Source: Variovorax paradoxus
GTDB lineage: Bacteria; Pseudomonadota; Gammaproteobacteria; Burkholderiales; Burkholderiaceae_C
NCBI RefSeq assembly: GCF_000834655.1
Contig: NZ_JXQQ01000043.1
Span: forward strand, 1 to 64,000
Length of the DNA stretch: 64,000 bases
Direction of reading: 5' to 3'
The notes under the pieces were generated by a model. The model was given only the letters and a program-made list of their open reading frames with translations. It did not search any database and was not told the DNA's origin. Positions 8,318-16,506 of this stretch are shown here, one piece after another; the first letter of the stretch is position 1, and every line of letters begins with the position of its first letter. A program made the position numbers and the translations under genes.

Positions 8318-11300
8318 ATGACGCACGACCCCCAACCCCTCGCCGATCTGTTGAACCGCGCCAGGCTCGCCCTGGCGGATGCCGCAGGCGCACTACCTGC
8401 GGCATCGCCCGCGACCGCGGAGGCGGGGTGCGTGGTGTTCATTGCCATGGGCGAAGGCGAGAGCCGCGCCCGCGTCGTGGCCGGACGCGGACCCGACATC
8501 GAGGCTGCGTGGCAACGCGCCGCCGATGCAGCGGCCGTCCAGGCCCAGCGCGGCGACCGGCTCCCCGAGCGCCTGCGCGCGGAAATCGTCGACACCGTCA
8601 CGGCCATGAGCTGGGGCGCGCTGAAAGCGAAGTTGGCGCAAACCAAGCGCAACTATTTCAACCAGGGCATCGCCTTCGACGCGCACTTCAAGCACGCGAT
8701 GCTCGCGCAGGAGATGCAGGGCGCGGCGGTGCTCTACAGCGGCGAGGTCGAGCACGCGCTGCCCAACCCCGCCAACCTGCGCCTGCATGCCAAGCGCCGG
8801 TTCGGCACCGAGATCGACTTTCCCGCGGACGATTCCGCGCCCGTGTGGTGCTTCACCACCCGCGCCGTGTACGTCGATCAAACCGGTGCATGGCCCATCA
8901 CCGCCCAAGGCCAGTCCGCGGGCTACCGCCGGCTGGACCAATGGAACATGGGGCAGGTCCGCCGGATGATCGATTCGGCCAGCGACTACCTTGCCGAACA
9001 GGTCAAGCCCAGCGGCGAATTCCACTACGGCTGGTTCCCGTGCTTCGACCGCGCCATCCCGACCTACAACACCCTGCGCCACGCCAGCACCACCTACGCG
9101 ATGCTCGAAGCCTGGGAGCTCACGCGCAGCGCCACGCAGAAGGCGGCCATCGACCGCTCGCTGGGCCTCCTCACGCAGCGCCTGATCCGCCAGGTGCCGC
9201 TGCCCGACGGCACGCGCGCGGCGCTGCTGGTGGACGTCGGCGACGAGGTCAAGCTCGGCGGCAACGCGGTCTGCCTGCTCGCGCTGGTGAAGTACACCGA
9301 GCTCACCGGCGACCGGCAATACCTCGCGTTGATGGAGCAGCTCGCGCTGGGCATCCGCGCCATGCAGGACCCGGCGAGCGGGCGTTTCGTGCACGTGCTC
9401 AATTTCCCCAAGCTCGACATCAAGGATGCGTTCCGCGTCATCTACTACGACGGTGAGGCGGCCTTCGGCCTGATGCGCCTCTATGGGCTCACGCGCGACG
9501 AGCGCTGGCTCGCGGTGGTGGAGAAAGCCTTCGACCATTTCATCGCCGCCAAACACTGGCAGGCGCACGACCACTGGCTGAGCTACTGCGTCAACGAACT
9601 CACCCGCTACCGGCCCGAGACGCGCTACTACCAGTTCGGGCTGCAGAACGTGGCGGGGTACCTGGACTTCGTGCTGGAGCGCATCACCACCTTCCCGACG
9701 CTGCTGGAGCTGATGATGGCCGCGCGCGAAATGGTGCTGCGCATCGAGGCCGATCCGGCGCTGCGGCCGCTGCTCGATGGCCTCGATCGCGAGAAGTTCG
9801 ACCGCGCGCTGGAGCACCGTGCGCGGTACCTGGCCAACGGCCACTTCTGGCCGGAGCTTGCGATGTTCTTTCGCAACCCGGACCGCGTGGCGGGGTCGTT
9901 CTTCATCAAGCACCACAGCTTCCGGGTGCGCATCGACGACGTGGAGCACTACCTCTCTGGGTATGTGGCGTACCACCGGATGCTGCAGAAGCGCGAGGCG
10001 GAGCAGGCGGAAGCCGGCGCCGCGGAAACGGCCGCCGCATCGGGGCCACGGGGCGTCGTGGCCTTCGGCGGCGACGTCAACCTGGGCCGGCGCCAGCACT
10101 ACCGGATGGCCGAACTGGGCGGTCCGCAGGCGATGCTCGGCAACATCGCCGCGCTGCGCGATGCGGACCTGCGCATCGTCAACCTCGAATGCGTGGTCGC
10201 GACCACGGGCGAGCAGGGCGTCGACAAGGACGAGACCGGCGCCTACTACTACCGCGCGCGCCCCGAGATGATCGACGTGCTGACGGCCGCGCGCATCGAC
10301 CTGGCGAGCACCGCCAACAACCACAGCGGCGACTACGGCCCGCAGGCCCTCTTGGAACAGAAGACGCTGCTGGACGCCGCCGGCATCGGCTCGGCGGGCA
10401 CCGGCCCCGACCTCGAAGCAGCGCTGCAGCCGGCGATGGCCCGCGCCGGCGAGGTGCGCGTGGCGCTGTTCTCGCTCGATGCCACGCAGCCGAAGTTCGC
10501 GGCCACGGCCTGGCACCCGGGCGGCGCCTACCTGTCGCTGGCCGACCCCGCCGAATGGACCGCGACGCTCGCGCCGCGCATCGCGCGCGCCCGCGCAGAG
10601 GTCGACGTGGTGCTGGTGGCGGTGCACTGGGGCGACAACCTGGAGACCGTGCCCTCGCGCGCCGAGATCGCCGTGGGCCACGCGATCATCGATGCGGGCG
10701 CCGACGCCATCCTCGGCACCTCCGCGCATGTGCTGCAGGGAATCGAGATCTACCGGGGGCGGCCGATCATCCACGACGCGGGCGACCTGCTGTTCGATGC
10801 GATGCGCGGCGATGCGTGGAGCGCGGGCATCTTCTCGCTCACGCTTCATCCGCACGGCGTCGAGCGCGTGCAGTTCACGCCCATCCGCGTGGACTTCGGT
10901 TTCTCGGCGCAGTACGAAGGCGATCGCGCGCGCGCCGCAAGCGAACACTTCGCCGCCCAATGCCACGCGCTGGGCACGCAGGTCTTTCCGACGCCGGAAG
11001 GGGGCTGCGTGCTGCACCTGGCGCCACCCGCGCGGGAGGTGCTGCCGCAACAGCCGTTGCAACCGCAGCAATCGGCCAAGGCCGAAGCGGCGGTGGCCCG
11101 CCCCGCCTCACCGCCCGTGCGCACCGCCAGGCCCGGCTGGGTCGTCGATGCCGTGCCCTTGGATGCGGCCATGCCGCCGCTGAAGATCGGGCCGCTCCTT
11201 CTCGTGGGCATGCGCTGCACGCCCAACCAGGTGTTCGGCCGCCAGCTCTTGTGGGTCGAGTCGTTCTGGACGGTCGATGCGCCGGTCGAGGCGGACCTGC

Positions 11301-13093
11301 GGCTGCAGTTCCGCGCGCTCCCCATGCGCAGCAAGACCATGCCGGCCTGGGGCGAGGGCATGGACCACGACCCCTGCGACTGGATGTGGCCGACCAGCCG
11401 CTGGACGCCCGGGCGCATCTACCGCGACCGCTACGGCCTGCGCCCGCCGCTCGCGCGCCAGATGGAGAGCGACGTGCTGCAGCTCGAGGTGCGCCTGCGC
11501 GGCGCGCCCGGGCTGCCCGCGGCACGGCGTCTGCCCGTGTGGTGCGGGCTTCGCATGCCCGGCGCGCCGGCGCCGCTGCCCGAGACCCGCGCACCGGTGC
11601 TGTCGGTCGACCTGCCGGGTGCGAGCCGCGAACCCGGGCCGGTGTGGACGGCCGGGCAACTCGCGCAGATCACCGGCGGGCAATGGCTGGTGCCGCCGCC
11701 CGCGGGCTGGTCGGTGCAGTCGGTGGTGCGCCTTCCGATGCACCTGGAGGTGCGGCCGGGGCCGGCGCTGTTCGTGGCATCGGACTACCGCACCCTGGCC
11801 GCGCACGAGAACTTCAGCCGCGCGCCCGAAGACTGGGACCAGCACGACGACCTGCGGCGCCTGCACACCCGGTGCGCGGGCGCGATCGTGCAGCACGCGG
11901 TCGACGGACTGCCGCCGGACTTTCCGCTGCTGCAGGTGCCCGACCCGATCCGCGCGCTGCTCTCGCTCGGCGCGGCCGCGCGGGCGCGCTACAAGGGGCT
12001 GGTGGTGGGCGTGACCGGCACGGTGGGCAAGTCGTCCACCGTCGCGATGGTGCGCGACCTGCTGCCGCCGGGCGCGCGCGTGCTCACCACGGTGGAAAAC
12101 AACAACTCGCGCGTCGGCGTGCCCGGCGCGATGGCGAGCCTGGGCCCCGACGTGGACGTGTGCATCCTCGAGATGGCGCAGAGCGCGCTGTGGATGGACC
12201 GCGGGCCGATCTCGCTGGAGGCGCGCCCGCACGTGGCGATCCTCACCGAGGTCGGGCTCTCGCAGACCACCAAGACCGACACGCTGGAGAAGACCGCCGA
12301 GTACAAGTCGCGCGCCTTCCTCGGGCTGGAGCCCGGCGGCATCGCCGTCGTCAGCGCGCACATTCCCTACCTCGCGAAGGTAGTGAAGGCCGCGATGCGC
12401 ACGGCCGCGAAGGTGTGGACCGTGGGCACCGGGCCGAACGACAGCATCCGCCTGCTCGATGCGCGCCCCGAGTCCTCGGGCTGCCGCGTGCGGCTCTCGT
12501 TCAAGGGGCGCATCCACGAATACCTGTTCCCGGTCGCCAGCATCGGCCTCGTGCGCAACTCGGCGCTGGCGTTCGCCGCGATCGTGGCGATGGGCTTCGA
12601 TGCCGAGGAGGCCAGCGCGCGCATGCCCGATGTGCGGCTGCCCGCCTCGGTGATGCAGGTGGAGCCGCTGCGCACCCGCAGCGGCGCGCTGGTCACGCTG
12701 GTCGACGACAGCTGGAACGCCGAGGTCATGTCGATGCGCAACGCAATGGGCTTCGTGCGCAGCTACCGCGCACCCGGCAACGCGCCGGTCGCGCGCAAGG
12801 TCGGCGTGCTCGGGCGCATCGTCAACCTGGGCGAACAGGCCGAGGCGATGCACCGCGGGCTGGCCGAGCCGCTGCTGGCCTCGGGCATCGCGCATGTGGT
12901 GACGCACGGCGACGAGATGCGCTGGCTGCGCGAGGAAGTGCCCACCGGCCTGCTCGGTCCGCATTTCGACAACGCAGCCGACGTGGCCCAGTACCTGGGC
13001 GAGTACCTGCGCGACGGCGACCTGGTACTGGTGAAGGGCGACCGCGACCGCTCCGACTTCGGAACCATTTCCGCGTTGCTCAGGAAGCTGTGA
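8318..13093 (+). CDS. Giant fusion: alpha/alpha-barrel-like region + CapA-like phosphoesterase + MurF-like ligase
   Basis: A 1591-aa protein without a signal peptide. Residues 1-230 match no family I recognise. Residues about 232-560 carry repeated helical motifs like six-hairpin glycosidases (YGWFPCFDRAIPTYN, YYDGEAAFGLMRLYG). Residues about 580-855 are CapA-like (GGDVNLGR, NLECVVATTG, TANNHSGDYG, VHWGDNLE, GTSAHVLQG). Residues about 900-1100 are unassigned. Residues about 1108-1591 align along their length with MurF: WTAGQLAQITGGQW, P-loop GVTGTVGKSST at about 1231, NNNSRVGVPG, EVGLSQTTKTDTLEKTAEYK, VDDSWNAEVMSMRNAM and LGRIVNLGEQAEAMHRGL. CapA and a Mur-type ligase are the two activities of poly-gamma-glutamate capsule systems, so an amide-linked polymer or cell-wall peptide is a reasonable inference. 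It is not housekeeping MurF: no division-cell-wall genes surround it. The RBS is weak. Confidence 0.88.
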   Translation: MTHDPQPLADLLNRARLALADAAGALPAASPATAEAGCVVFIAMGEGESRARVVAGRGPDIEAAWQRAADAAAVQAQRGDRLPERLRAEIVDTVTAMSWGALKAKLAQTKRNYFNQGIAFDAHFKHAMLAQEMQGAAVLYSGEVEHALPNPANLRLHAKRRFGTEIDFPADDSAPVWCFTTRAVYVDQTGAWPITAQGQSAGYRRLDQWNMGQVRRMIDSASDYLAEQVKPSGEFHYGWFPCFDRAIPTYNTLRHASTTYAMLEAWELTRSATQKAAIDRSLGLLTQRLIRQVPLPDGTRAALLVDVGDEVKLGGNAVCLLALVKYTELTGDRQYLALMEQLALGIRAMQDPASGRFVHVLNFPKLDIKDAFRVIYYDGEAAFGLMRLYGLTRDERWLAVVEKAFDHFIAAKHWQAHDHWLSYCVNELTRYRPETRYYQFGLQNVAGYLDFVLERITTFPTLLELMMAAREMVLRIEADPALRPLLDGLDREKFDRALEHRARYLANGHFWPELAMFFRNPDRVAGSFFIKHHSFRVRIDDVEHYLSGYVAYHRMLQKREAEQAEAGAAETAAASGPRGVVAFGGDVNLGRRQHYRMAELGGPQAMLGNIAALRDADLRIVNLECVVATTGEQGVDKDETGAYYYRARPEMIDVLTAARIDLASTANNHSGDYGPQALLEQKTLLDAAGIGSAGTGPDLEAALQPAMARAGEVRVALFSLDATQPKFAATAWHPGGAYLSLADPAEWTATLAPRIARARAEVDVVLVAVHWGDNLETVPSRAEIAVGHAIIDAGADAILGTSAHVLQGIEIYRGRPIIHDAGDLLFDAMRGDAWSAGIFSLTLHPHGVERVQFTPIRVDFGFSAQYEGDRARAASEHFAAQCHALGTQVFPTPEGGCVLHLAPPAREVLPQQPLQPQQSAKAEAAVARPASPPVRTARPGWVVDAVPLDAAMPPLKIGPLLLVGMRCTPNQVFGRQLLWVESFWTVDAPVEADLRLQFRALPMRSKTMPAWGEGMDHDPCDWMWPTSRWTPGRIYRDRYGLRPPLARQMESDVLQLEVRLRGAPGLPAARRLPVWCGLRMPGAPAPLPETRAPVLSVDLPGASREPGPVWTAGQLAQITGGQWLVPPPAGWSVQSVVRLPMHLEVRPGPALFVASDYRTLAAHENFSRAPEDWDQHDDLRRLHTRCAGAIVQHAVDGLPPDFPLLQVPDPIRALLSLGAAARARYKGLVVGVTGTVGKSSTVAMVRDLLPPGARVLTTVENNNSRVGVPGAMASLGPDVDVCILEMAQSALWMDRGPISLEARPHVAILTEVGLSQTTKTDTLEKTAEYKSRAFLGLEPGGIAVVSAHIPYLAKVVKAAMRTAAKVWTVGTGPNDSIRLLDARPESSGCRVRLSFKGRIHEYLFPVASIGLVRNSALAFAAIVAMGFDAEEASARMPDVRLPASVMQVEPLRTRSGALVTLVDDSWNAEVMSMRNAMGFVRSYRAPGNAPVARKVGVLGRIVNLGEQAEAMHRGLAEPLLASGIAHVVTHGDEMRWLREEVPTGLLGPHFDNAADVAQYLGEYLRDGDLVLVKGDRDRSDFGTISALLRKL

Positions 13094-14049
13094 CGACGCT
13101 GCCCTTCATGTCCCTCGTGCCCGTCTTGCGGTGGCATCGGCATCTCGCGTTCGTGCTGCTTGCGCTGATGCAGGCGGCCTGCGCACAGCGCGCGCCCGCG
13201 GTGCCAGTCGACGATGCCGTGCTGCACTGGAACCAGCCGGCCGTGCGCGCCAGCTGCCCCGACCGCCGCGGCTACCTCTGGGTGCAGGCGGTCGAAGGCC
13301 CGGCCTGCATCCGCTACTTCGCGAGCGACGAGATCGACGGCGCGCGCGTGGCCATCGTGCAGTTCTCCGGCGACCGCGACGGCGTGATGGACCAGCCGCC
13401 CACGCGCATTCCCGGGAACACCGAGGCGCTGCGCACGCTCGATGCGCAGCGCAGCCGCGACCGCGCGGGTGTGCCGTGGATCTTCATGGCGCGGCCCGGC
13501 ACCTACGGTTCGTCGGGCGACCACCGAAGGCGCCGCGAGCCCGTGGAGTTCCACGCGCTCGATGCGGCGCTCGATGCGCTCATGCAGCGCCACCAGCTGC
13601 AGCGCATCGTGATCCTGGGCCACAGCGGCGGCGCGACCGCCGGCGCCGCGCTGCTCACCATGGGCCGCACGCGCGTGGCCTGCGCGGTGCTGACCTCGGG
13701 CGCCTACGGGCTGCTCGAGCGCGCGCGCATGCTCGGCATGTCGAAGGACGGCCGCACCGACACCACCGGCAGCACGCAGTTCTACGATCCGCTGGACCAC
13801 GTGAACGGCATCGTGCGCGACCCGGCGCGGCGCATCGTGCTGATCGGCAACCGCGACGACAGGAACACGCCCTTCGCCCTGCAGCAGCGCTTCGGCGATG
13901 CGGTGGCGAAGGCGGGGCACCGCATCGAGGTGAAGACCCACGCGGCCGAGCCACCCACCTACCACGACCTCACGGAACGCATCGGCCTGCACACCGCATC
14001 GGCGTGCGCGCGCGAAGCGCTGTTTCCGCCAACCCCTGGAGCCGAATGA
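13090..14049 (+). CDS. Putative lipoprotein alpha/beta hydrolase
   Basis: A 319-aa exported protein. The leader VPVLRWHRHLAFVLLALMQAAC ends in a plausible lipobox (QAAC). A serine-hydrolase nucleophile elbow, LGHSGGATAGAAL, follows LQRIVI, and PARRIVLIGNRDDRNTPF resembles the loop carrying the acid residue. A late His in PPTYHDLT may complete the triad. GTG at 13090 overlaps the stop of the ligase gene (GTGA) and suggests coupling. ATG at 13108 would give a more compact signal peptide and is the alternative start. The next gene, galM, also overlaps by 4 nt. Its likely site is the periplasmic face. The substrate is unknown; co-translation with the fusion protein suggests it acts on the same polymer or a precursor. 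Confidence 0.8.
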   Translation: MTTLPFMSLVPVLRWHRHLAFVLLALMQAACAQRAPAVPVDDAVLHWNQPAVRASCPDRRGYLWVQAVEGPACIRYFASDEIDGARVAIVQFSGDRDGVMDQPPTRIPGNTEALRTLDAQRSRDRAGVPWIFMARPGTYGSSGDHRRRREPVEFHALDAALDALMQRHQLQRIVILGHSGGATAGAALLTMGRTRVACAVLTSGAYGLLERARMLGMSKDGRTDTTGSTQFYDPLDHVNGIVRDPARRIVLIGNRDDRNTPFALQQRFGDAVAKAGHRIEVKTHAAEPPTYHDLTERIGLHTASACAREALFPPTPGAE

Positions 14050-15137
14050 GCAGCAGCATCTCCTCACGTGAATACGGCCGCATGCCCGATGGGCGCGCGG
14101 TGACCGAATACACCCTCGACAACGGCCGCGGCCTGCGGCTTGCCGCCATCAACCACGGCGGCATCGTCACCGCGCTGCACGTGCCCGACCGGCACGGGCA
14201 CGGCGCGAACATCGTGCTGGGCCTGCCGTCGCTGGGCGACTACCTCCAGCCGCATCCGCACTTCGGCACCATCGTCGGCCGCTATGCGAACCGCATCGCG
14301 GCAGGGCGCTTCACGCTCGAGGGCACCGCGCACCAGGTGGGCCTGAACGATGGCGCGAATTCGCTGCATGGCGGGCCGAAGGGCTTCGGCACGCGCTTCT
14401 GGGAGATCGCGCCGGTGTCAGCGGAAGGCGCGCGCGGCGACGTCGCCATCGAGCTGCGCTACACGAGCGCGGACGGCGAGGAGGGCTACCCCGGCGAAGT
14501 GCGCCTTGCGGTGCGCTACACGCTTTCGGCCACAGAGAACACCTGGCGCATCGACTACCGGGCCGAGACGGACAAGCCGACGGTGCTGAACCTGAGCCAC
14601 CACGACTACTTCAACCTCGCGGGCAGCGGCGATGTGATGGACCACCGGTTGATGCTGGCCGCCAGCCGCTTCTGCCCGGTCGATGCGCAGCTGATCCCGC
14701 TCAGCACGGCCGAGGTGGATGCGACACCTTTCGATTTCCGCATGCCGACGCGCATCGGCGAACGCATCCGCGAGGGGCACGAGCAGTTGCTGCGCGCGCA
14801 TGGCTATGACCACAACTGGATTCTTGACGGTGACCGCAACGGCGACGGTCTCGCGCTGGCTGCACGCGTCGAGCACGAAGCCTCCGGCCGCGTGATGGAA
14901 GTGCACACGACCGAACCTGGCGTGCAGTTCTATTCGGGCAACTTCCTCGACGGCAGCCTCATGGGCTCGCAGGGCGCGAGCCTGCGGCAGGGCGACGGCC
15001 TCTGCCTGGAGACGCAGCACTACCCGGATTCGCCGAACCAGCCGGGCTTTCCGTCGACGGTGCTGCGGCCGGGCGAGGTGTTCCGCAGCGCGACGGAACA
15101 CCGGTTCAGCGTCGCTGAAGATAAAAGCTCGCGCTGA
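14046..15137 (+). CDS. galM: Aldose 1-epimerase (mutarotase)
   Basis: A 363-aa galactose-mutarotase-fold enzyme interconverting alpha and beta anomers of aldoses. Family motifs are clear: NHGGIVTALHVPDR, HFGTIVGRYANRIA, SLHGGPKGFGTRFWE with the substrate-binding region, NLSHHDYFNLAG with the catalytic His, YDHNWIL, and TTEPGVQFYSGNFLDG with the catalytic Glu. No signal peptide is seen. The ATG overlaps the preceding hydrolase stop (ATGA), so it belongs to the three-gene unit starting at 8318. It could equally serve the arabinose/galactose oxidation regulon starting just downstream, since sugar dehydrogenases act on one anomer. Confidence 0.93.
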   Translation: MSSSISSREYGRMPDGRAVTEYTLDNGRGLRLAAINHGGIVTALHVPDRHGHGANIVLGLPSLGDYLQPHPHFGTIVGRYANRIAAGRFTLEGTAHQVGLNDGANSLHGGPKGFGTRFWEIAPVSAEGARGDVAIELRYTSADGEEGYPGEVRLAVRYTLSATENTWRIDYRAETDKPTVLNLSHHDYFNLAGSGDVMDHRLMLAASRFCPVDAQLIPLSTAEVDATPFDFRMPTRIGERIREGHEQLLRAHGYDHNWILDGDRNGDGLALAARVEHEASGRVMEVHTTEPGVQFYSGNFLDGSLMGSQGASLRQGDGLCLETQHYPDSPNQPGFPSTVLRPGEVFRSATEHRFSVAEDKSSR

Positions 15138-15140
15138 GTA

Positions 15141-15460
15141 GAAGCCCGTTCACGCTGAGTGGGAGCCCCGTTCATGTTGAGTGGGAAAACCGGTTCACGC
15201 TGAGTAAAAACCGGTTCACGCTGAGTAAAAACCCGTTCACGCTGAGCTTGTCGAAGCGCTGCGCAAGGCTTCGACAAGCTCAGCCCGAACGGTTAGGAGG
15301 CTCAGCCCGAACGGTTAGGAGGCTCAGCCCGAACGGTCAGGAGGCTCAGCGCGAACGGTTTAGGAGGATCAGCCCGAACGGTTAGGAGGCTCAGCGCGAA
15401 CGGTTTAGGAGGCTCAGCGAGAACGGTCAGGGGCTCAGCGAGAACGGTCAGGGGCTCAGC
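15141..15460. repeat. Array of about 22-bp half-REP repeats around a REP core
   Basis: This 318-bp gap between galM and the lactonase gene holds no gene. To the left, GTTCACGCTGAG units begin at about 15148, 15170, 15193, 15214 and 15235. To the right, GCTCAG...GAACGGT units begin at 15278, 15300, 15322, 15344, 15367, 15389, 15412, 15433 and 15454. The period is 21-23 bp. The units point towards a central REP hairpin, and each side repeats one outer arm of it. There are no unique spacers, so this is not a CRISPR array. The last unit supplies the stop codon of the adjacent minus-strand gene. Confidence 0.92.
15233..15292. repeat. REP element (TTCGACAAGCTCAG type), array core
   Basis: A 60-bp hairpin. 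The arms contain GCTGAGCTTGTCGAAG and CTTCGACAAGCTCAGC around the short loop CGCTGCGCAAGG, flanked by CCGTTC/GAACGG ends. It is the same family as the elements at 17321-17380 and 48770-48838. Confidence 0.9.
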
Positions 15461-16376
15461 CGGCGAACAACGCCGCCGGCACGCCGGGGCTGCCGATGCG
15501 CACGGCGAACAGGCCGCCGGCAAGGGGCTCGTCTTTCAGCTGCGCTTCGGTGCGGCCGTTGCGCGCGGTCGTGATGTAGAGCGTCTGCATGTCTGGGCCA
15601 CCGAAGGCGCAGTCGGTGACATTGCTCGCGGGCAGCGCGATGCGGGCGAGTTCCGCCGCGGTCTCAGGGTCGTGGCAGGTGACGCACGCGCCGTCCCAGT
15701 GCGCGATCCAGAGGCGCCCGGCCGCGTCGGTGGTCATGCCGTCGGGTAGGCCGTCAGGCTTGGGAAAGCGGTGCCACACGCGGCGGTTCGACACGGTGCC
15801 CGCTTCCATGTCGAAGTCGTAGGCGTAGAGGTTGTTGAGCACCGTGTTGTTGAAGTACATGGTGCGGCCGTCGGCCGACCAGGTGGGCCCGTTGGTCACC
15901 TCGAAGCCGTCGTCGTGTGTCGTGCAACTGCCGTCGGCGTCGTAGCGGTAGAGCGCGCCGGTGGGCGCCTTGCAGTCGAAGTCCATGCTGCCGCCCCAGA
16001 AGCGGCCGCGGCTGTCGCACTTGCCGTCGTTGAAGCGGTTGTTCGTGCGCTCGGGTTCGGGCTGGTGCAGGTAGCGCGGCTTGGCGCCGGCGCCCGGCAG
16101 CTGCGTCGTGTCGAAGAGCGCGAAGCCGCGGCGCAGCGTGACGATCAGGCCCGGTGCGTGCGCGCGCTCCGAGATCGCGGTGATCTCCTCGTCGAACTGC
16201 CAGGCGCGCCGCGCGCCGTCGGCGGGCCGATACCAGAACAGGCGCGGCGTGAGGATGTCGATCCAGTAGAGCGCCTGTTCGCGCTGCGACCAGAGCGTGC
16301 CTTCGCCCAGGTTCGCCTCTGCGGGCCAGATGCATTCGGGGGTGCCCTCGATCGAGGGTGCGGTGTAGCTCGTCAT
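15456..16376 (-). CDS. SMP-30/gluconolactonase family sugar lactonase (probable L-arabinolactonase)
   Basis: A 306-aa six-bladed beta-propeller hydrolase that opens sugar-1,4-lactones to aldonic acids in the cytoplasm. SMP-30 motifs: LGEGTLWSQREQALYWIDI with the metal-binding Glu, NRFNDGKCDSRGRFWGGSM, NGPTWSADGRTMYFNN, PDGLPDGMTTDAAGRLWIA and TDCAFGG. The ATG at 16376 has AAGGA about 6 nt upstream; an in-frame ATG at 16391 is also preceded by AAGGAG but too closely. It diverges from the SDR dehydrogenase that would make its substrate, across an AT-rich promoter region. Together with the downstream dehydratases it fits the L-arabinose (or related aldose) oxidative pathway. Its stop codon lies in the last unit of the half-REP array. 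Confidence 0.9.
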   Translation of the reverse strand: MTSYTAPSIEGTPECIWPAEANLGEGTLWSQREQALYWIDILTPRLFWYRPADGARRAWQFDEEITAISERAHAPGLIVTLRRGFALFDTTQLPGAGAKPRYLHQPEPERTNNRFNDGKCDSRGRFWGGSMDFDCKAPTGALYRYDADGSCTTHDDGFEVTNGPTWSADGRTMYFNNTVLNNLYAYDFDMEAGTVSNRRVWHRFPKPDGLPDGMTTDAAGRLWIAHWDGACVTCHDPETAAELARIALPASNVTDCAFGGPDMQTLYITTARNGRTEAQLKDEPLAGGLFAVRIGSPGVPAALFAG

Positions 16377-16425
16377 TGTTTTCCTTGTCATGTCTCCTTG
16401 ACGCGGCGGATCGTATCAAGGCATA

Positions 16426-16472
16426 TTGATAATTGAAATCAAACAAAATGGAATAGATCGATATGCATTTTG
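16426..16472. promoter_or_regulatory. AT-rich divergent control region with dyad and shared 17-mer
   Basis: Two candidate sites lie between the divergent lactonase and SDR genes. One is a perfect dyad TTGAT-N7-ATCAA at 16426-16442. The other is GATCGATATGCATTTTG at 16456-16472, repeated exactly upstream of the aldehyde dehydrogenase at 18407-18423. The low-GC composition stands out from the surrounding DNA. Common control by the nearby LysR regulator is an inference. Confidence 0.6.
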
Positions 16473-16506
16473 CAATGTCACTTTCCAGCCTCACTGGAGA
16501 CGCTTC

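Noticed and set aside
8393..11071. 892-aa open frame antisense to the fusion gene
   Set aside because: GC-rich codon bias keeps the opposite strand open. The protein is His/Arg/Ala-rich without motifs, while the plus strand shows clear CapA motifs.
10189..13089. Plus-strand frame continuing upstream of the lipoprotein hydrolase
   Set aside because: Only the part from 13090 has a signal peptide and hydrolase motifs; upstream it is an off-frame reading of the fusion gene.
15141..15460. Possible CRISPR array
   Set aside because: Units are contiguous 21-23 bp repeats without unique spacers, flank a REP hairpin, and no cas genes are present.
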